This document shows positions 23,146 to 33,512 of a DNA stretch of 64,000 bases, one piece after another (the stretch's first letter is position 1; every line of letters starts with the position of its first letter). A program made the position numbers and the translations under genes. This DNA is from Tupaia tana (taxonomy: Eukaryota; Chordata; Mammalia; Scandentia; Tupaiidae), in NCBI GenBank assembly GCA_026018925.1, contig JAKSZU010000004.1:36971233-37035232 (forward strand), read 5' to 3'. Under the pieces are notes generated by a model. That model worked only from the letters and a program-made list of their open reading frames with translations. It did not search any database and had not been told where the DNA came from.

Positions 23146-24032
23146 ATCTAAAAATAATAACCATCACATTTAGAGTTCCTCTGAAACCTTTTATTTATGT
23201 GTTGCTTCATTTCATTATTATTGTGCATATGCAGTCATTCAAGGACATCTATAACATATGGGGCTGTGATGCAAACCCACATCTACCAGGCTTTGATGCA
23301 GTACCAATTTTCTGAACAAAAGGAATGATGACTCTAATGGTGGTAGGAAGTTTAAGACTGGGTCCGTTAGGAAGCTCAGCTTCTAATCGTGGAAGCTTTA
23401 GCTGTAACTTATCTGTTTCACGGTCAAAAGAATGGAAGAGAGTGAAAAAAAATTTAAAAAGAAACCATTTAAGTCCAAATAATAAAGAACATTTTAAATA
23501 TACTACCATAGGAAAACATGTCCTTATTGGCAAGAAGTTTGTTTTTCTTACTAACCTAAACTCTCGGTTGACATTTAAACACATGTTCTCTTGTTTGTTC
23601 CTCATTGAAAAAGCAGGACTCCTGTATGATGGCCTTTCATATCTTTGGAGTCTGTTACTCAAAGAGCCATACGTCATATGTAAGGTTAACTGATGCAATA
23701 ACACAGAGTGAGCCAATGGTGACACCTCATGCACAAGAGACGATTGTTAAGGAATATTGTTTTTATGTTTCTTGTCCTTGGCCAGTTTAACTTTCTAGAT
23801 TAAATGGCCTTAGATCCTACTGAGTTTGGCTATATAACCTTGAGTTCAGCTATATAACCTTGAGAATGACATTGATGTTTTCTCCCTTATTTTTCCCCCT
23901 GTCTTCTTCCTATCCACTTTTTACTTACATTATTACCAGCATTGCTTGCCAACAAACACTCCAGAAGGAAAGGGGAGGCCCTATCACAGTTGGTTTCATA
24001 TTCTTTGCTTTGGTAAGAGTGTCCTATGCCTC
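23146..24032. other. Non-coding stretch with the longest non-repeat open frame
   Basis: Holds a 161-codon open frame on the minus strand (23249-23734) and a 122-codon frame on the plus strand over the same bases. Neither shows a domain, signal peptide or family likeness that I recognise. Low stop density over one A/T-poor patch explains both. Not annotated as a gene. Confidence 0.4.
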
Positions 24033-24044
24033 GGGACCAGCAGT

Positions 24045-24055
24045 TAGCGTAATGG
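24045..24055 (+). promoter_or_regulatory. SINE pol III A box
   Basis: TAGCGTAATGG fits the tRNA A-box pattern TRGYNNARNGG. It begins 12 bp into the SINE, as expected of a tRNA-derived head. Confidence 0.8.
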
Positions 24056-24087
24056 CTATGTCGCTGGACTCCCACGTAGTCGACCGC

Positions 24088-24098
24088 GGTTCGAGTCC
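24088..24098 (+). promoter_or_regulatory. SINE pol III B box
   Basis: GGTTCGAGTCC is a perfect B-box match, 32 bp beyond the A box, which is normal tRNA-gene spacing. Confidence 0.88.
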
Positions 24099-24328
24099 CG
24101 GACCCGGCGGCTTAAACTCATGCCGGGCGCGTGTGCATGCGTGCCCGAGATCCCGAGAGGAGAATGGAGGAGAAGGGATTGCGGTGTGGCCATCCCCCCT
24201 GGGAGGTGATTTCCTGCTTTCTATCTCTCTGTCTCTCTCTGTCTGTCTGGCGAGTGCACGCGCCTGATAGCAAAAACCTCTCCAAAAAAAGAAAAAAAAA
24301 AAAAAAAAAAAAAGAGTGTCCTATGCCT

Positions 24329-25039
24329 AGCACTCTTAGGTAACTGTGAAAACAAAATGAAATTCATTTTAAGGATGTTGGTTATCAGGATTGCTATGAT
24401 TGGCCTTAGATATCCTTAATAGTTTAAAGTTTCCTTCTTTAAAACATAAACAAAAAAAATAGAGAAAAAAGAGAGAGGAGATGTTTACTTTAAAACTATA
24501 TAATTAGATAAAGTGCTTAAAAATTATTTTTTTCTGGATTTCAATATACCATTATATACTCAGGCAAGTAAGACTGTTCCTAAGAAGAGAGCTTTAAAAA
24601 ATCAGTAAATGATACGTTGTGCTTAACAAACAAAAAGCAGTTGGGTCTGCTTTCTTCTTTTTGGTTTTATTTTGAGTGTTTTTGAAAGAAATGTTAATTC
24701 ACAGAGCACTAGTTTCCTTCCTGTCAGTTGTCACAGGGCTGTTCTTTGTTTCCTAAATGATAGTAAAGCTTTGTTATATGAAGGGACTTCAAGAATTTTG
24801 TGGAAAATGGAATTAAAGTGCAAGTTTATTTTGGTGGAAAAAAAATTGAAATACACACATAGTATTTTTGTAATGTACACTTCCCATGAACTGTTTGAAG
24901 TACTCTCATATATGTACCTTTTTTTTCCCCCTAGATATTCAGACGTTTCTTGGAAACTGGTTAAAGTTTATTGTTTGGTTTTACTAGTGTGTGTGGAAAA
25001 GGTAATAATTTGATTGTTTTGAATTTTTTATGCAAAATA
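24329..25039. other. Non-coding stretch
   Basis: A/T-rich unique sequence. The 113-codon open frame at 24672-25013 has no recognisable feature. Confidence 0.4.
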
Positions 25040-25500
25040 TATAGAGAGAGTATGATCTTTAATATTTGATAAATGAAACATTAAAGGAAATTATTCACAA
25101 ATTCGAATTAAATATTTTAATAAGCATTCTCTTATTTAATTCGGTTTTAATTGCATTATTAATTATCGAGAACAAAATATTCCTAGGGAAAAAGCCGAAC
25201 AGATCATCTAATTGCAGCTTTTACTGCTTTGAATGATAAAGTGCCTTTGATTTGGTGCTGAGCCAGGAGGGCTTGATTGATAATATCTGTCTCAGATGTC
25301 ACCCTGGGAGAAAAGAATAAAACCTCAGTAGACTTGGTGCATTGCAGCTGTCTCCGCTGCTCCAATTTCTCTGCCCCATTGACGTCATTGGGAGGTTTCA
25401 AACCAGCCCAGGGTGTCTAGTAAACCTGCACGCAAATGAAATGAAGAAACAGAAAAACTCTGATTTATAGCCGAGCTTTTGCTCCAAAGAGAGGGTTCTT
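25040..25500. promoter_or_regulatory. Candidate conserved non-coding element
   Basis: No repeat similarity. Packed with homeodomain-type sites (TAATTGCATTATTAATTATCG, cut at 20 bases here, around 25147-25167; CTAATTGCAG at 25208), an E-box CAGCTG (25347) and a perfect CRE (25380). This composition, flanked by repeat-rich DNA, resembles developmental enhancers. Conservation is inferred, not measured. Confidence 0.4.
25380..25387. promoter_or_regulatory. CRE palindrome
   Basis: TGACGTCA, a perfect CREB/ATF site, two bases before TTGGG (possible inverted CCAAT). Confidence 0.5.
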
Positions 25501-25934
25501 ATATCCTTTCAGATAATGGACAGATGTTTTCTCCTCTCCTGCACTTAAGGAAAAAATATTCATTAGCTCTCCAGAAATGTGGGAAAACCTCAGACAAGGG
25601 AATGTGAATTGCGTAAGCCTTTCTGAAATCTGATTATATCACAATGAGCCACATTTGTCCAGAGTTCTCAGATATCATAACCTGTATCCAGCTTGCTCTG
25701 CAATCAGGAATATCTGAAGCAGAAAGTGGCATGGGAATCAGCTTTCTCTGGAGACAGGACTGCTCTCACCACTGAGGCTGCTGGTTCCCAGAACCATTTC
25801 CTCCTCTTCTCTTCAGACCCAGCCTTCCTTCCGTGCTGCGTTTTAAATGAAGGGCTCCCATGGGCAAGGATGGAAACATGGAGTAGAGTCACTGACTCTT
25901 CCAGGAAAAAAAAGAAATGTGTTTGTTTAAGCTT

Positions 25935-25970
<36 letters not shown>

Positions 25971-26379
25971 CTTAAAGCTTATTTACCAGCTTAGTGTATT
26001 AAATACATAATAAACTCTAAACCTTCAATAACATCACAGAGAATTTTTTCTAAATGTTGTCACATGGCAATTTAGTGGCTTTGCCGAGCAGTAATGGCAA
26101 AATATGTCCCAATGCTATTTCATCTGCAGGAGGGAGCATGCTCTCCTCACCCCCTCCCATTCTCCACCAGCCACCATAACCAACCAGCTTCCATTTCTTA
26201 TTCATCCAACAAGCTCCATGGCATACAATTCAAAAAGAAGTGAATAGCACTTTAAAATTTACAGTAATTATCATTTTCATTTCCCCAGTAGACTGATAAA
26301 CAACACTGTAAAGTAGATAATGCAGTTATCACATTTCCCCCCCCCCCCGATCCTATGACCTTTCTTTTAGAATCAGTTC
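25501..26379. other. Non-coding stretch with simple repeats
   Basis: Unique sequence with a (GT)n tract at about 25934-25968 and a run of 13-14 C at about 26337-26349. No gene recognised. Confidence 0.5.
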
Positions 26380-26900
26380 TACTTGACAGATGTATTGACC
26401 AGATACTACATATGGTAGATGCTTTTAATAATAGATAGGTAAGACATAGGTGTTGGTTTAGGGAGTATAGAGAATAAGACGTGTTCATGCGAGACCATAC
26501 CACAGGGCAGAACTAGACAGGTATGTAAGATAAAGTGAGAGCATCTGGTTAGGGAATCTTGAGCAAAAAGGCATTTCAGAGAAAGTTAAGGGCCAGTAGT
26601 ATTTTAAAGGGTAAAGATGACACGGACAGCCATTGTGGGCTGAAGGACCTGCATGAACAGTAACTTAGGCATGATAATCTGAGGGCTGACAAGAATGACA
26701 CCAAATGTTTTGAAACTGAAGACCGGAATTGGGTGAAAGATAGGTTAAGGCCATCAGTGGCCATCCTTAAATGTCAGGGTGAAGAGTTTGTAATAGCAAA
26801 GAGACATTTAAATGTCCTAAGCTATGAAGTAAAGTGAAACTGTGATTTGATCTGGTTCATGAAGCCAGTCAGGAGGTTCCATAGAAAATGTGCACACAGG
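26380..26900 (-). repeat. LINE-2 fragment, antisense
   Basis: TGTATTGACCAGATACTACA starts an antisense L2 3' end. AAGGCATTTCAGAGAAAGTTA and ACTGTGATTTGATCTGG ('agtgacatgatctgac') follow in order. Confidence 0.6.
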
Positions 26901-26934
26901 ACATTGCAGGAAATGGAATAAAGTAAGAGTCTAT

Positions 26935-27130
26935 GAATTTATTTGTTTAAAAGTATTTATTGAGCACCTACTGTCAGGCACTATCCTAGCTATGAAAGTC
27001 TAGATATGAGATATGAGATTGATAAACTCTCCACCTTCAAGAGTTGTTTATTCTATAAAGGAGGAAATGGGAAGGAGAGGATAAACCCACCAGATATTGT
27101 AGCCTAGATTAGTAGCGCTTAGTAACAGGT
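26935..27130 (-). repeat. LINE-2 3' end, antisense
   Basis: GTATTTATTGAGCACCTACTG and CAGGCACTATCCTAGCTATG are classic antisense L2 3' sequence. Confidence 0.75.
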
Positions 27131-27344
27131 AGTTCTGAATGGAAGAAAACTCAAAGAGGACTTGGGAATTTCACTGTTTAAGAGAATATGCCCTGAACCT
27201 GTTAGCCAAAAGTGCGCTTACCATAAAGTTAGTGTTTTTTGGGTCCTACAATGACTATTCACATGGATACCATAAACTGCAAATATGATGACGTGTGGAA
27301 GTACATTTGGCAAAGCACCAAGTGCTATCTAATGTTACCGTTAT

Positions 27345-27598
27345 TAGTCGTAAATGTTTGTTATTTTAGTGTATGCACACTTGCTAGGGAGAGAGACAAA
27401 GAGAGAGAAAGTGAGAAATCACCTCCCAGTAGGGTTGGCCACACCACAATCCCTTCTTTTCCATTTTCTTCTTGGGATTTTGGGCACATAGACACATGTG
27501 TCCCATGTGTTTTTCAAGCTGCTGCGTCTGGGACTTGAACTCCACATTCGGCCATGTGGAATCCAGCTTCCTTAATCTTCATGCTACCTGCTGGCCCT
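27345..27598 (-). mobile_element. Family A-related SINE, old
   Basis: Antisense and strongly diverged. GAGAAATCACCTCCCAG and CACACCACAATCCCTTCTTT mark the body; ACCTGCTGGCCCT is the head end. The T tail is lost. Confidence 0.85.
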
Positions 27599-27862
27599 GT
27601 TTATAGTATATTTTGATTGCAATAAGATGTTAATATTTCACAGTGTTTAATCTGCTAAATTGTCTCCTATTTTACTTCTCATTTGAAAGCCAACAGTTGA
27701 AATTTTTATATTAACTATGAATTTTCAAATAATCTCAGCAAAGTTATTTCAGAGGAATGTAGTTTAGAACTAAGAAAAGTTTGTAATTTACTTTGCCATG
27801 TAGTTTTTTTGTTGTTGTTTTTTAATCTGCTGGCCCCTGGAATTTATTTAAAATGTTGATCT

Positions 27863-28103
27863 GGGGCCTATCTAAGGTGTGGTGGCTAAGGTGCTGAATC
27901 CCACATGGCCAACCACATGGACCCTGCAGTCTGAGAAACATGCCAGGTGCATGGACATGTGTGCCCAAAATCCCAAAGGGAGGGAGAAATGGAAAAGGGA
28001 TTGCAGCATGACTACCCCTCATGAGAGGTTATTTTTCTCTCTCTTTCTCTTCCCCTCCTCCACAGTGTACATACCTTCTGGCAAAATTAAAATAAATAAA
28101 ATA
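27863..28103 (+). mobile_element. Family A-related SINE, old, left of a tandem pair
   Basis: Starts GGGGCCTATCTAAGGTG, with a GGGATTGCAGCATGACTACC body and an AAATAAATAAAATA tail. Its left flank AAAATGTTGATCTG recurs as AAAATGCTGATCTG only after the next SINE (28315-28328). Confidence 0.82.
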
Positions 28104-28314
28104 GGGGTCAGGAGGTGGTCTAGTGGTTAAAGTGCTGAACTCCCACATGGCCAACTGCAGTTCGAGCCGTTGACCTGGTGGCTTACTTTCTCACTTTCTC
28201 TCTCTCTCTGTCTCTCTCTGCTGAGCACACATGTCCTGTTCCAAATGAAAATACTACTACTACTAATAAATATAATAAATAATTCTTTAAAAATAATCAA
28301 ATAAATAAGTAAAT
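28104..28314 (+). mobile_element. A-short SINE, right of the tandem pair
   Basis: Starts GGGGTCAGGAGGTGGTCTAG. The body is absent, and the tail is ACTACTACTACTAATAAAT then A/T-rich. It sits in or after the tail of the upstream SINE, and both lie inside one target-site duplication. Confidence 0.85.
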
Positions 28315-28328
28315 AAAATGCTGATCTG

Positions 28329-28754
28329 TTGGTCATGTCATTAATAGTATTTTTTAACCACATCTATTCAAAATATAGGTAAATTAAAATTTAGCTTCAC
28401 ATATAAGTAATCAGATTGCTATCCAGTCACTAGAATCCCTGGTGATATTGATAATGACCCTCTGTATTTGTCTTCTTTTGTCAAGTTAAGAATGACAAGC
28501 CACATGCAAGGGGAAGTGGGGAATTGAGAACATTGGCTAAATAATTGCCCTTGAGGAGTCATGTGAGTTAAATTAAGAAGGTAATAAAATAACGTTTTTA
28601 CATTGATAATTACCCCCAATGAATTGTAGATTTACAGAAAAAGACTTACTCAGTAATAAGTACTTACTTACTGAAGTACAAAGGGTATAGACTACCCTTA
28701 CTGCTGCATTTCCCTATCATATTGTGTTTATCCGTGTGTATGATTCTTTCACCT
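28329..28754. other. Non-coding stretch
   Basis: Unique sequence, nothing recognised. Confidence 0.4.
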
Positions 28755-28880
28755 TTGTGCCATGAAATCTTGAAGAGCATGACTGGTCCCTTCATCTTTA
28801 TACCCATAACGTTTTGTAGAGTCATGGCACGTGTTAGGCCACCATGAAATACAGGAAATGTCCGTTAAACTGAACTTTGT
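28755..28880 (+). repeat. LINE-2 3' end
   Basis: CATGAAATCTTGAAGAGCATG followed by a TCATGGCACGTGTTAGGC segment and a TTAAACTGAA end resembles 'ctccatgagggcaggg... tggcacatagtaggtgc... gttgaatgaa'. Confidence 0.45.
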
Positions 28881-29049
28881 TGTGATGTCGGAAACACGGG
28901 TTTCAAGGCTTTCAGGAAAATGTAACTGTCCCGAAAACAGCCCTTTTATCCTTCATACCTAGGAGAAAGGCTGTATCTGTCATCATCTCTTAGAGCAGCT
29001 TTTTGAGTGTTGAGGTATATGGCAAAAACAAGAAGAGCAGTGGCAGCTA

Positions 29050-29235
29050 TAGTTGGCTGAGCATTTCATGTTTGCCAGGCCTGTGTTTAGCATCTAAGGC
29101 AACCTGGGTAAGTACTCTTATTTTCATTTATCAGATGAGGAAAGAAGATGTTTAAATTACTTGCTCAAAGTCACACCAATATTAAGAGCTGGTAAGGTCA
29201 AGTTGAACCTAAGTTTTCCTGCCTCTATAGCTTGC
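29050..29235 (-). repeat. MIR, antisense
   Basis: TGCCAGGCCTGTGTTTAGCAT, CATTTATCAGATGAGGAAAG, TTGCTCAAAGTCACACC and GTTGAACCTAAG follow the MIR complement in order. Confidence 0.8.
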
Positions 29236-30104
29236 TTTGAACCATTATGGGAAATGGGCAAGTTAACATCTAACAGTCAGAAGAAAACCTGTGGACTTTG
29301 TATGCAGAGCTAGAAAATGGCAGTGGAGTATTAATGGAATGAATATCTGTTACACATGTCTGTCGGTGTGAGAAACTACCTAATTTCATGATGATAGTGT
29401 ACAAAGAAGAGTCAGATGTTTCCACAAGGAAGGAATTCATTCCATGTGGTTTGTCTAGTCTTTAAATACATGGATATATTTTGACCCATTTTTTAAAAAT
29501 CACCTTTGAAAATTAAAAGTTTATTTCACGAAACAGTCATGTACTGGTGGCCAAAAGACTTGCATTCTAAACTCAACTTTGTATTGTATTAAACTAAAGG
29601 AACTCCTTAAATGTCCTGGGCCAGCCTATTACTTGGCTGTCAAGTCAGTGAACTAGATGGAATGATTTCTCTGGGGTTCACCACATCCCATTCCCTCCTG
29701 TTCCTCTGCTGTGCCTGACTTGCTGCTCATCCACCCCGAAAAAGAATAGAAACTTCGTTCTGTGCGGGAAAAGCCTGAAACTTGTGTGGGTACTTGAAAT
29801 CAGAAGTTATGACCTCAGACCTTTAAAATAATAATCCCCACAAGGTTCTCCATAATTTGGGGTTATTATGAAATTTAATGTTTAAGAGAAACAACAGTTT
29901 TCAAAATGTTACCACTTCCCTACGTTTGCCTTTTTAACCTTTGGAAACATGGATCAAGGAACCTTTAAAGTGATCGTGGTTGACCAATGGGAAAATAACC
30001 ATAAATTACAGTTATTACTTCTGGAATGCTTATTTGGCCCTATTAGCAAATAAAAGGGAGACTCTAGGTACATTATGGAAAAATGCTTTCGGCAACTGAA
30101 AGCA
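29236..30104. other. Non-coding stretch
   Basis: Unique sequence. A weak MIR-like stretch is possible at about 29540-29640. No gene seen. Confidence 0.4.
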
Positions 30105-30490
30105 TCATATGATAGAGTCATTGAGCTGGAAGGAAACTTGGGAAGCCATTTAGTCCACCTTCTGCCTGGGGCCATGTCTTATTTGAACCATAAAAAGATT
30201 AGAAATCTTTTTTCATTTTTTAAGTCAGATTCCACAACTTCCCTTAGTATCTTGTTCCAATGACTGACAATCTCACCTGTCAGCAAATCATTTTTCATAG
30301 CTAACCTAAGTCCCTAGGGCTACAGTTTGAACTAATTTTCTTCTGTCCTTAGAGGTAAAAAACAGCTGGCATAACAATTCCTCATACACATTAAGATTGT
30401 TATCAAGAAGTTATTCAGCTCTCATCCTAAAGCCAAATTCCTTGAACCTTTCTTTATAATTCTCTTTTTTCTAACCCTTTCATAACATAC
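30105..30490 (-). repeat. CR1/L3 LINE fragment, antisense
   Basis: AGTCATTGAGCTGGAAGGAA, CCATTTAGTCCACCTTCTGCC, CTTATTTGAACC and AAATTCCTTGAACCTTTC match the antisense 3' region of CR1/L3 ('ttggaagggaccttagaggtcatctagtcc...'). An ancient element shared by all mammals. Confidence 0.75.
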
Positions 30491-30640
30491 CTTTTGAACA
30501 TGTGGATCCCCTAAAGCCTCCAGTTTCTCAGTTGTCAGACACAGGTAACATATAATAGCAACGTTTGCTGTTATACCCTATGTTCAATTGCCTTAGATTC
30601 TATTTCTATTTAAGCAAATACATAACAAAAACTTTTCCTC

Positions 30641-30918
30641 TTTTTTTTTTTTTTTTTTTCTTTTTTTGGAGAGGTTTTTGCTATAGGGCGCGTGCGCTCA
30701 CCAGACAGACAGAGAGAGACAGAGAGATAGAAAACAGGAAATCAGCCCCCAGGGGGGATGGCCACGCCGCAATCCCTTCTCCTCCATTCTCCTCTCGGGA
30801 TCCTGGGCATGCACGCACACGTGCCCGGCGTGAGTTTAAGCCGCCGGGTCCGGGACTCGAACCGCGGTCGACTACGTGGGAGTCCAGCGACATAGCCATT
30901 ACACTAACTGCTGGTCCC
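30641..30918 (-). mobile_element. Family A SINE, young
   Basis: CpG-rich antisense copy (GGGCGCGTGCGCTCACCAG; CGAACCGCGGTCGACTACG). Target-site duplication AAAACTTTTCCTC on both sides. Confidence 0.96.
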
Positions 30919-31072
30919 GAAAACTTTTCCTCTTAACAGTGGAAATACTAAATATTATATTGACAATAAGAGAGATTACAAAGGTATACTTTGCCTTAAA
31001 ATACTAAATTTATTCATTTATTTTTAAAATCATAAATTTAAAGCTAACAAGTTTTTGTTTGTTTGCTTGCCT

Positions 31073-31325
31073 TTTTTTTTTTTTTTTTTAATTTTGTCAT
31101 AGGACACATGTACTTGCAGGAGAGATAGAGGAAAGATGAGAAAGCACCCCCATAGAAATGGTCATGCCTCAATCCCGTCTCCTCCATCTGACCCTCTTTT
31201 TGGGATCCTGAACATGCACGCACACACTCCCAGCATCTTTTTCAAGACGCTAGATTTTGGTCTTAAACTGCGTAGTTGACTATGTAGGATCCAGCCACCT
31301 TAACCATCATGCCATAGACAGCCCA
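31073..31325 (-). mobile_element. Family A-related SINE, old
   Basis: Diverged antisense copy. T-run, GTCATAGGACACATGTACTT, GATCCTGAACATGCACGC, ending CATGCCATAGACAGCCC. Confidence 0.82.
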
Positions 31326-31770
31326 AAAACTAATAAATTAAGTGAGGGCATTCTTTCAGAAGGTATGTCTCTGTCCTTTCCTCTAAATTTCTCCTCACGT
31401 GTTGAGCAGAAGCTCAATGTGGTAGCATAAGGGTAAGTCCAGGTATCAGACTACTCCAGTTTCAGTCCTGGATGTAACTGCTCTCAATAAACAAGTGCAT
31501 TCTGGGCTTTGCTTGCAAATTATGTTACAGAAGATGGTGATAATAAAAAGGGCGAGTTCCTTTAAAATAAGAGCGGTTGCTTCTCTATTTTTGTATCTTC
31601 AGGACCAGCCCAATTCATACAACAGACCAACACTCCTTTAATGTTTCAATTTCACTGAAGGATTGCTAGTGTGAATTAAATGAGAATGTTTACAAAAATA
31701 TTTGGCCAATTATTGAATGCTCTGTAACTATGAGTCAATACTATTAATTATTTTAAAAGTCATGATCAGT
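31326..31770. other. Non-coding stretch
   Basis: Unique sequence, nothing recognised. Confidence 0.4.
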
Positions 31771-32020
31771 GGGGCCAACAGATGGCAGAGTGGTTACATT
31801 GCTGGACTCCCACACGGTCGACTGCAGTTCAAGTCTCCTGGACCTGGTGGCTTGAAACTCACTCTGGGCATGTGTGCATGCATGCCCAAGATCCGAGAAG
31901 AGAAGGGACTGCAGCGTGGTCATCCCCCCTTAAGGATGACTTCTCACTTTCCCTCTCACTGCCTCTCTCTCTCTCCAGTGAGCACAAGCACCCTAAGGCA
32001 AAAACCTCAAAAAATAAATA
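31771..32020 (+). mobile_element. Family A SINE
   Basis: Starts GGGGCCAACAGATGG, with an AAATAAAT tail. Target-site duplication AAAAGTCAT on both sides. Part of the body is deleted (CCCAAGATCCGAGAAGAG). Confidence 0.9.
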
Positions 32021-32609
32021 AAAGTCATTTCTTAAAATAAATTTTTAAAAATTTAAACCAAACTTTGATTCACGCTCATTGTTGTTGGACATTTCTGTTT
32101 TTCACTTGTTACATGTCTTGTAAAAACATACAGAAACGAGTTACCTAAAATGAATAATCAATGTTACAAAGCTTACTTCTTGGTGTTTAATGCTTTCTTC
32201 CTTCTAGTGAGCAATCTGAGAAAAACAGATGTGGCTCAAGTGACCTCCTTGAGCTAATGCAAAGTCACCCTGGCACCAGGAGAACAGGGCTACTCTCAAA
32301 AATGTATGTTTTTCTAGGGCTTCCATGATCTTAGTATATTTCTCTCTATAGGAGAGAAAATTTGTGATATCTTTGATTGACAAAAGCACCCAAAGGTTTA
32401 AATAACATTGCTTTATTTATTAACAACATGACTAAAAGGAGTCTTTTAAGTACTTGACCTTCTTTCATGCGGAACACTGCCAAAGGCCAGAGGAATAATA
32501 CAGGAAAATTTTTATGTCAGGAATTTAAAAAGCAGTGTTCGTAAATAATATTTCAGATCTGAAGAGGACCCTTCCCTGCCTTTCTACTTGATTTACAAAC
32601 GTTTAGTTC
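32021..32609. other. Non-coding stretch
   Basis: Unique sequence, nothing recognised. Confidence 0.4.
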
Positions 32610-32765
32610 AAGGAACCTGAGGTTTTGAGTCAAAGTGATTCGGGTTGAGATCTTAGCTGTGCCATGCAAATAGATCCTTGGGAAAATGATTTGGCTTCTC
32701 TAACCTCAGTTTTCTGTTTCTTAAGATGAGAAATGTATTACCTAACTCAGAAGATTCCTGGCACT
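32610..32765 (+). repeat. MIR
   Basis: TTTGAGTCAAAGTGATTCGG, ATCTTAGCTGTGCCATG, ATCCTTGGGAAAATGATTTG, CCTCAGTTTTCTG and AAGATGAGAAATG run in MIR order. Confidence 0.8.
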
Positions 32766-33084
32766 ATCGGGTTCTTGGTCACTTCATTACCTCTCCCACC
32801 TTCTGTTCTCCTTCTCCTTTGTCTATCATATAAGTCAAAATTGTCTGGCTAATATGATTTCTAAACTCAGTATGTTTAATGGACTTAAGAGCCCCTTGTA
32901 ATAAGTGGCTGAAATTCCTTGATAAAACATTTTATTGAATTTCTCTCCAAGAGATATATTGATTGCCTGATAATGACACAAAGCTATGAATATGTTGCTT
33001 TTTGAAGAACCAAGTTTCACAAAAAGAAAAGAAAATGTATAGCTTTAAAAGTGAAAATTGATGATAGCCTGCCAAAGACCAATG
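32766..33084. other. Non-coding stretch
   Basis: Unique sequence, nothing recognised. Confidence 0.4.
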
Positions 33085-33201
33085 GCATGGGAAAGAATTT
33101 CAGACAGGGAGTCAGGAGCCCTGGGCTTAGGACCAGGATGATACAAACTAGATAACATTGGTCAAGTCGCTTTTCATTTTTAGACCTTTCTGGCTTCCTC
33201 A
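33085..33201 (+). repeat. MIR, left part
   Basis: GGGAGTCAGGAGCCCTGGGC, AACATTGGTCAAGTCGC and TTCTGGCTTCCTCAT. The MIR continues at 33476 (TTAAAATGAGTGCATAATG) after a SINE insertion. Confidence 0.7.
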
Positions 33202-33475
33202 TTTTTTTTTTTTTTTTTTGGAGAGGTTTTTCGCTATAGGGCGCGTGCGCTCGCCAGACAGAGAGAGAGAGAGACAGAGAGACAGAAAGCGAGAAATCAC
33301 CCCCCAGGGGGGATGGTCACGCCGCAATCCCTTCTCCTCCATTCTCCTCTTGGGATCTTGGGCACGCACGCACACGCGCCCGGCGTGAGTTGTAAGCCAC
33401 CGGGTCCAGGACGCGAACCGCGGTCGACTACGTGGGAGTCCAGCGACATAGCCATTACGCTAACTGCTGGTTCCC
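33202..33475 (-). mobile_element. Family A SINE, young GGGAACC/GCGTCC type
   Basis: Antisense; ends CTGCTGGTTCCC. B-box complement GGACGCGAACC instead of GGACTCGAACC. CpG-rich. Short duplication GCTTCCTC flanks it; it inserted in a MIR. Confidence 0.96.
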
Positions 33476-33512
33476 GCTTCCTCTTAAAATGAGTGCATAA
33501 TGTCCTACCTTG

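Larger units (their letters stand above)
24033..24311 (+). mobile_element. Family A SINE, near-consensus young copy
   Basis: The best reference copy in the window: an intact CpG-rich tRNA head, the G/A-rich body, a C/T-rich stretch, a 3' end GATAGCAAAAACCTCTCC and a long A tail. Perfect 17-bp target-site duplication AAGAGTGTCCTATGCCT (24015-24031 and 24312-24328). Confidence 0.97.

Noticed and set aside
23249-23734. 161-codon minus-strand open frame, the longest outside repeats.
   Set aside because: No domain, signal peptide or known family, and an equally open frame on the opposite strand. Compatible with chance; conservation would have to show otherwise.
24033-24105. A tRNA gene.
   Set aside because: The A and B boxes are those of a SINE head. 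The anticodon arm does not pair properly, and the sequence continues into the SINE body and A tail.
24033-24311. Recurrent 60-90 residue open frames (MAMSLDSHVVDRG..., MCVRAQDPERRMEEKG...) on both strands at many sites.
   Set aside because: They are all readings of the same SINE in different frames. The GC-rich body happens to lack stops, and copies carry frame-breaking changes with no sign of protein-level selection.
27823-27836. CTGCTGGCCCC, identical to an antisense SINE head end.
   Set aside because: Only 11 bases, with no body before it. Too short to call a separate SINE.
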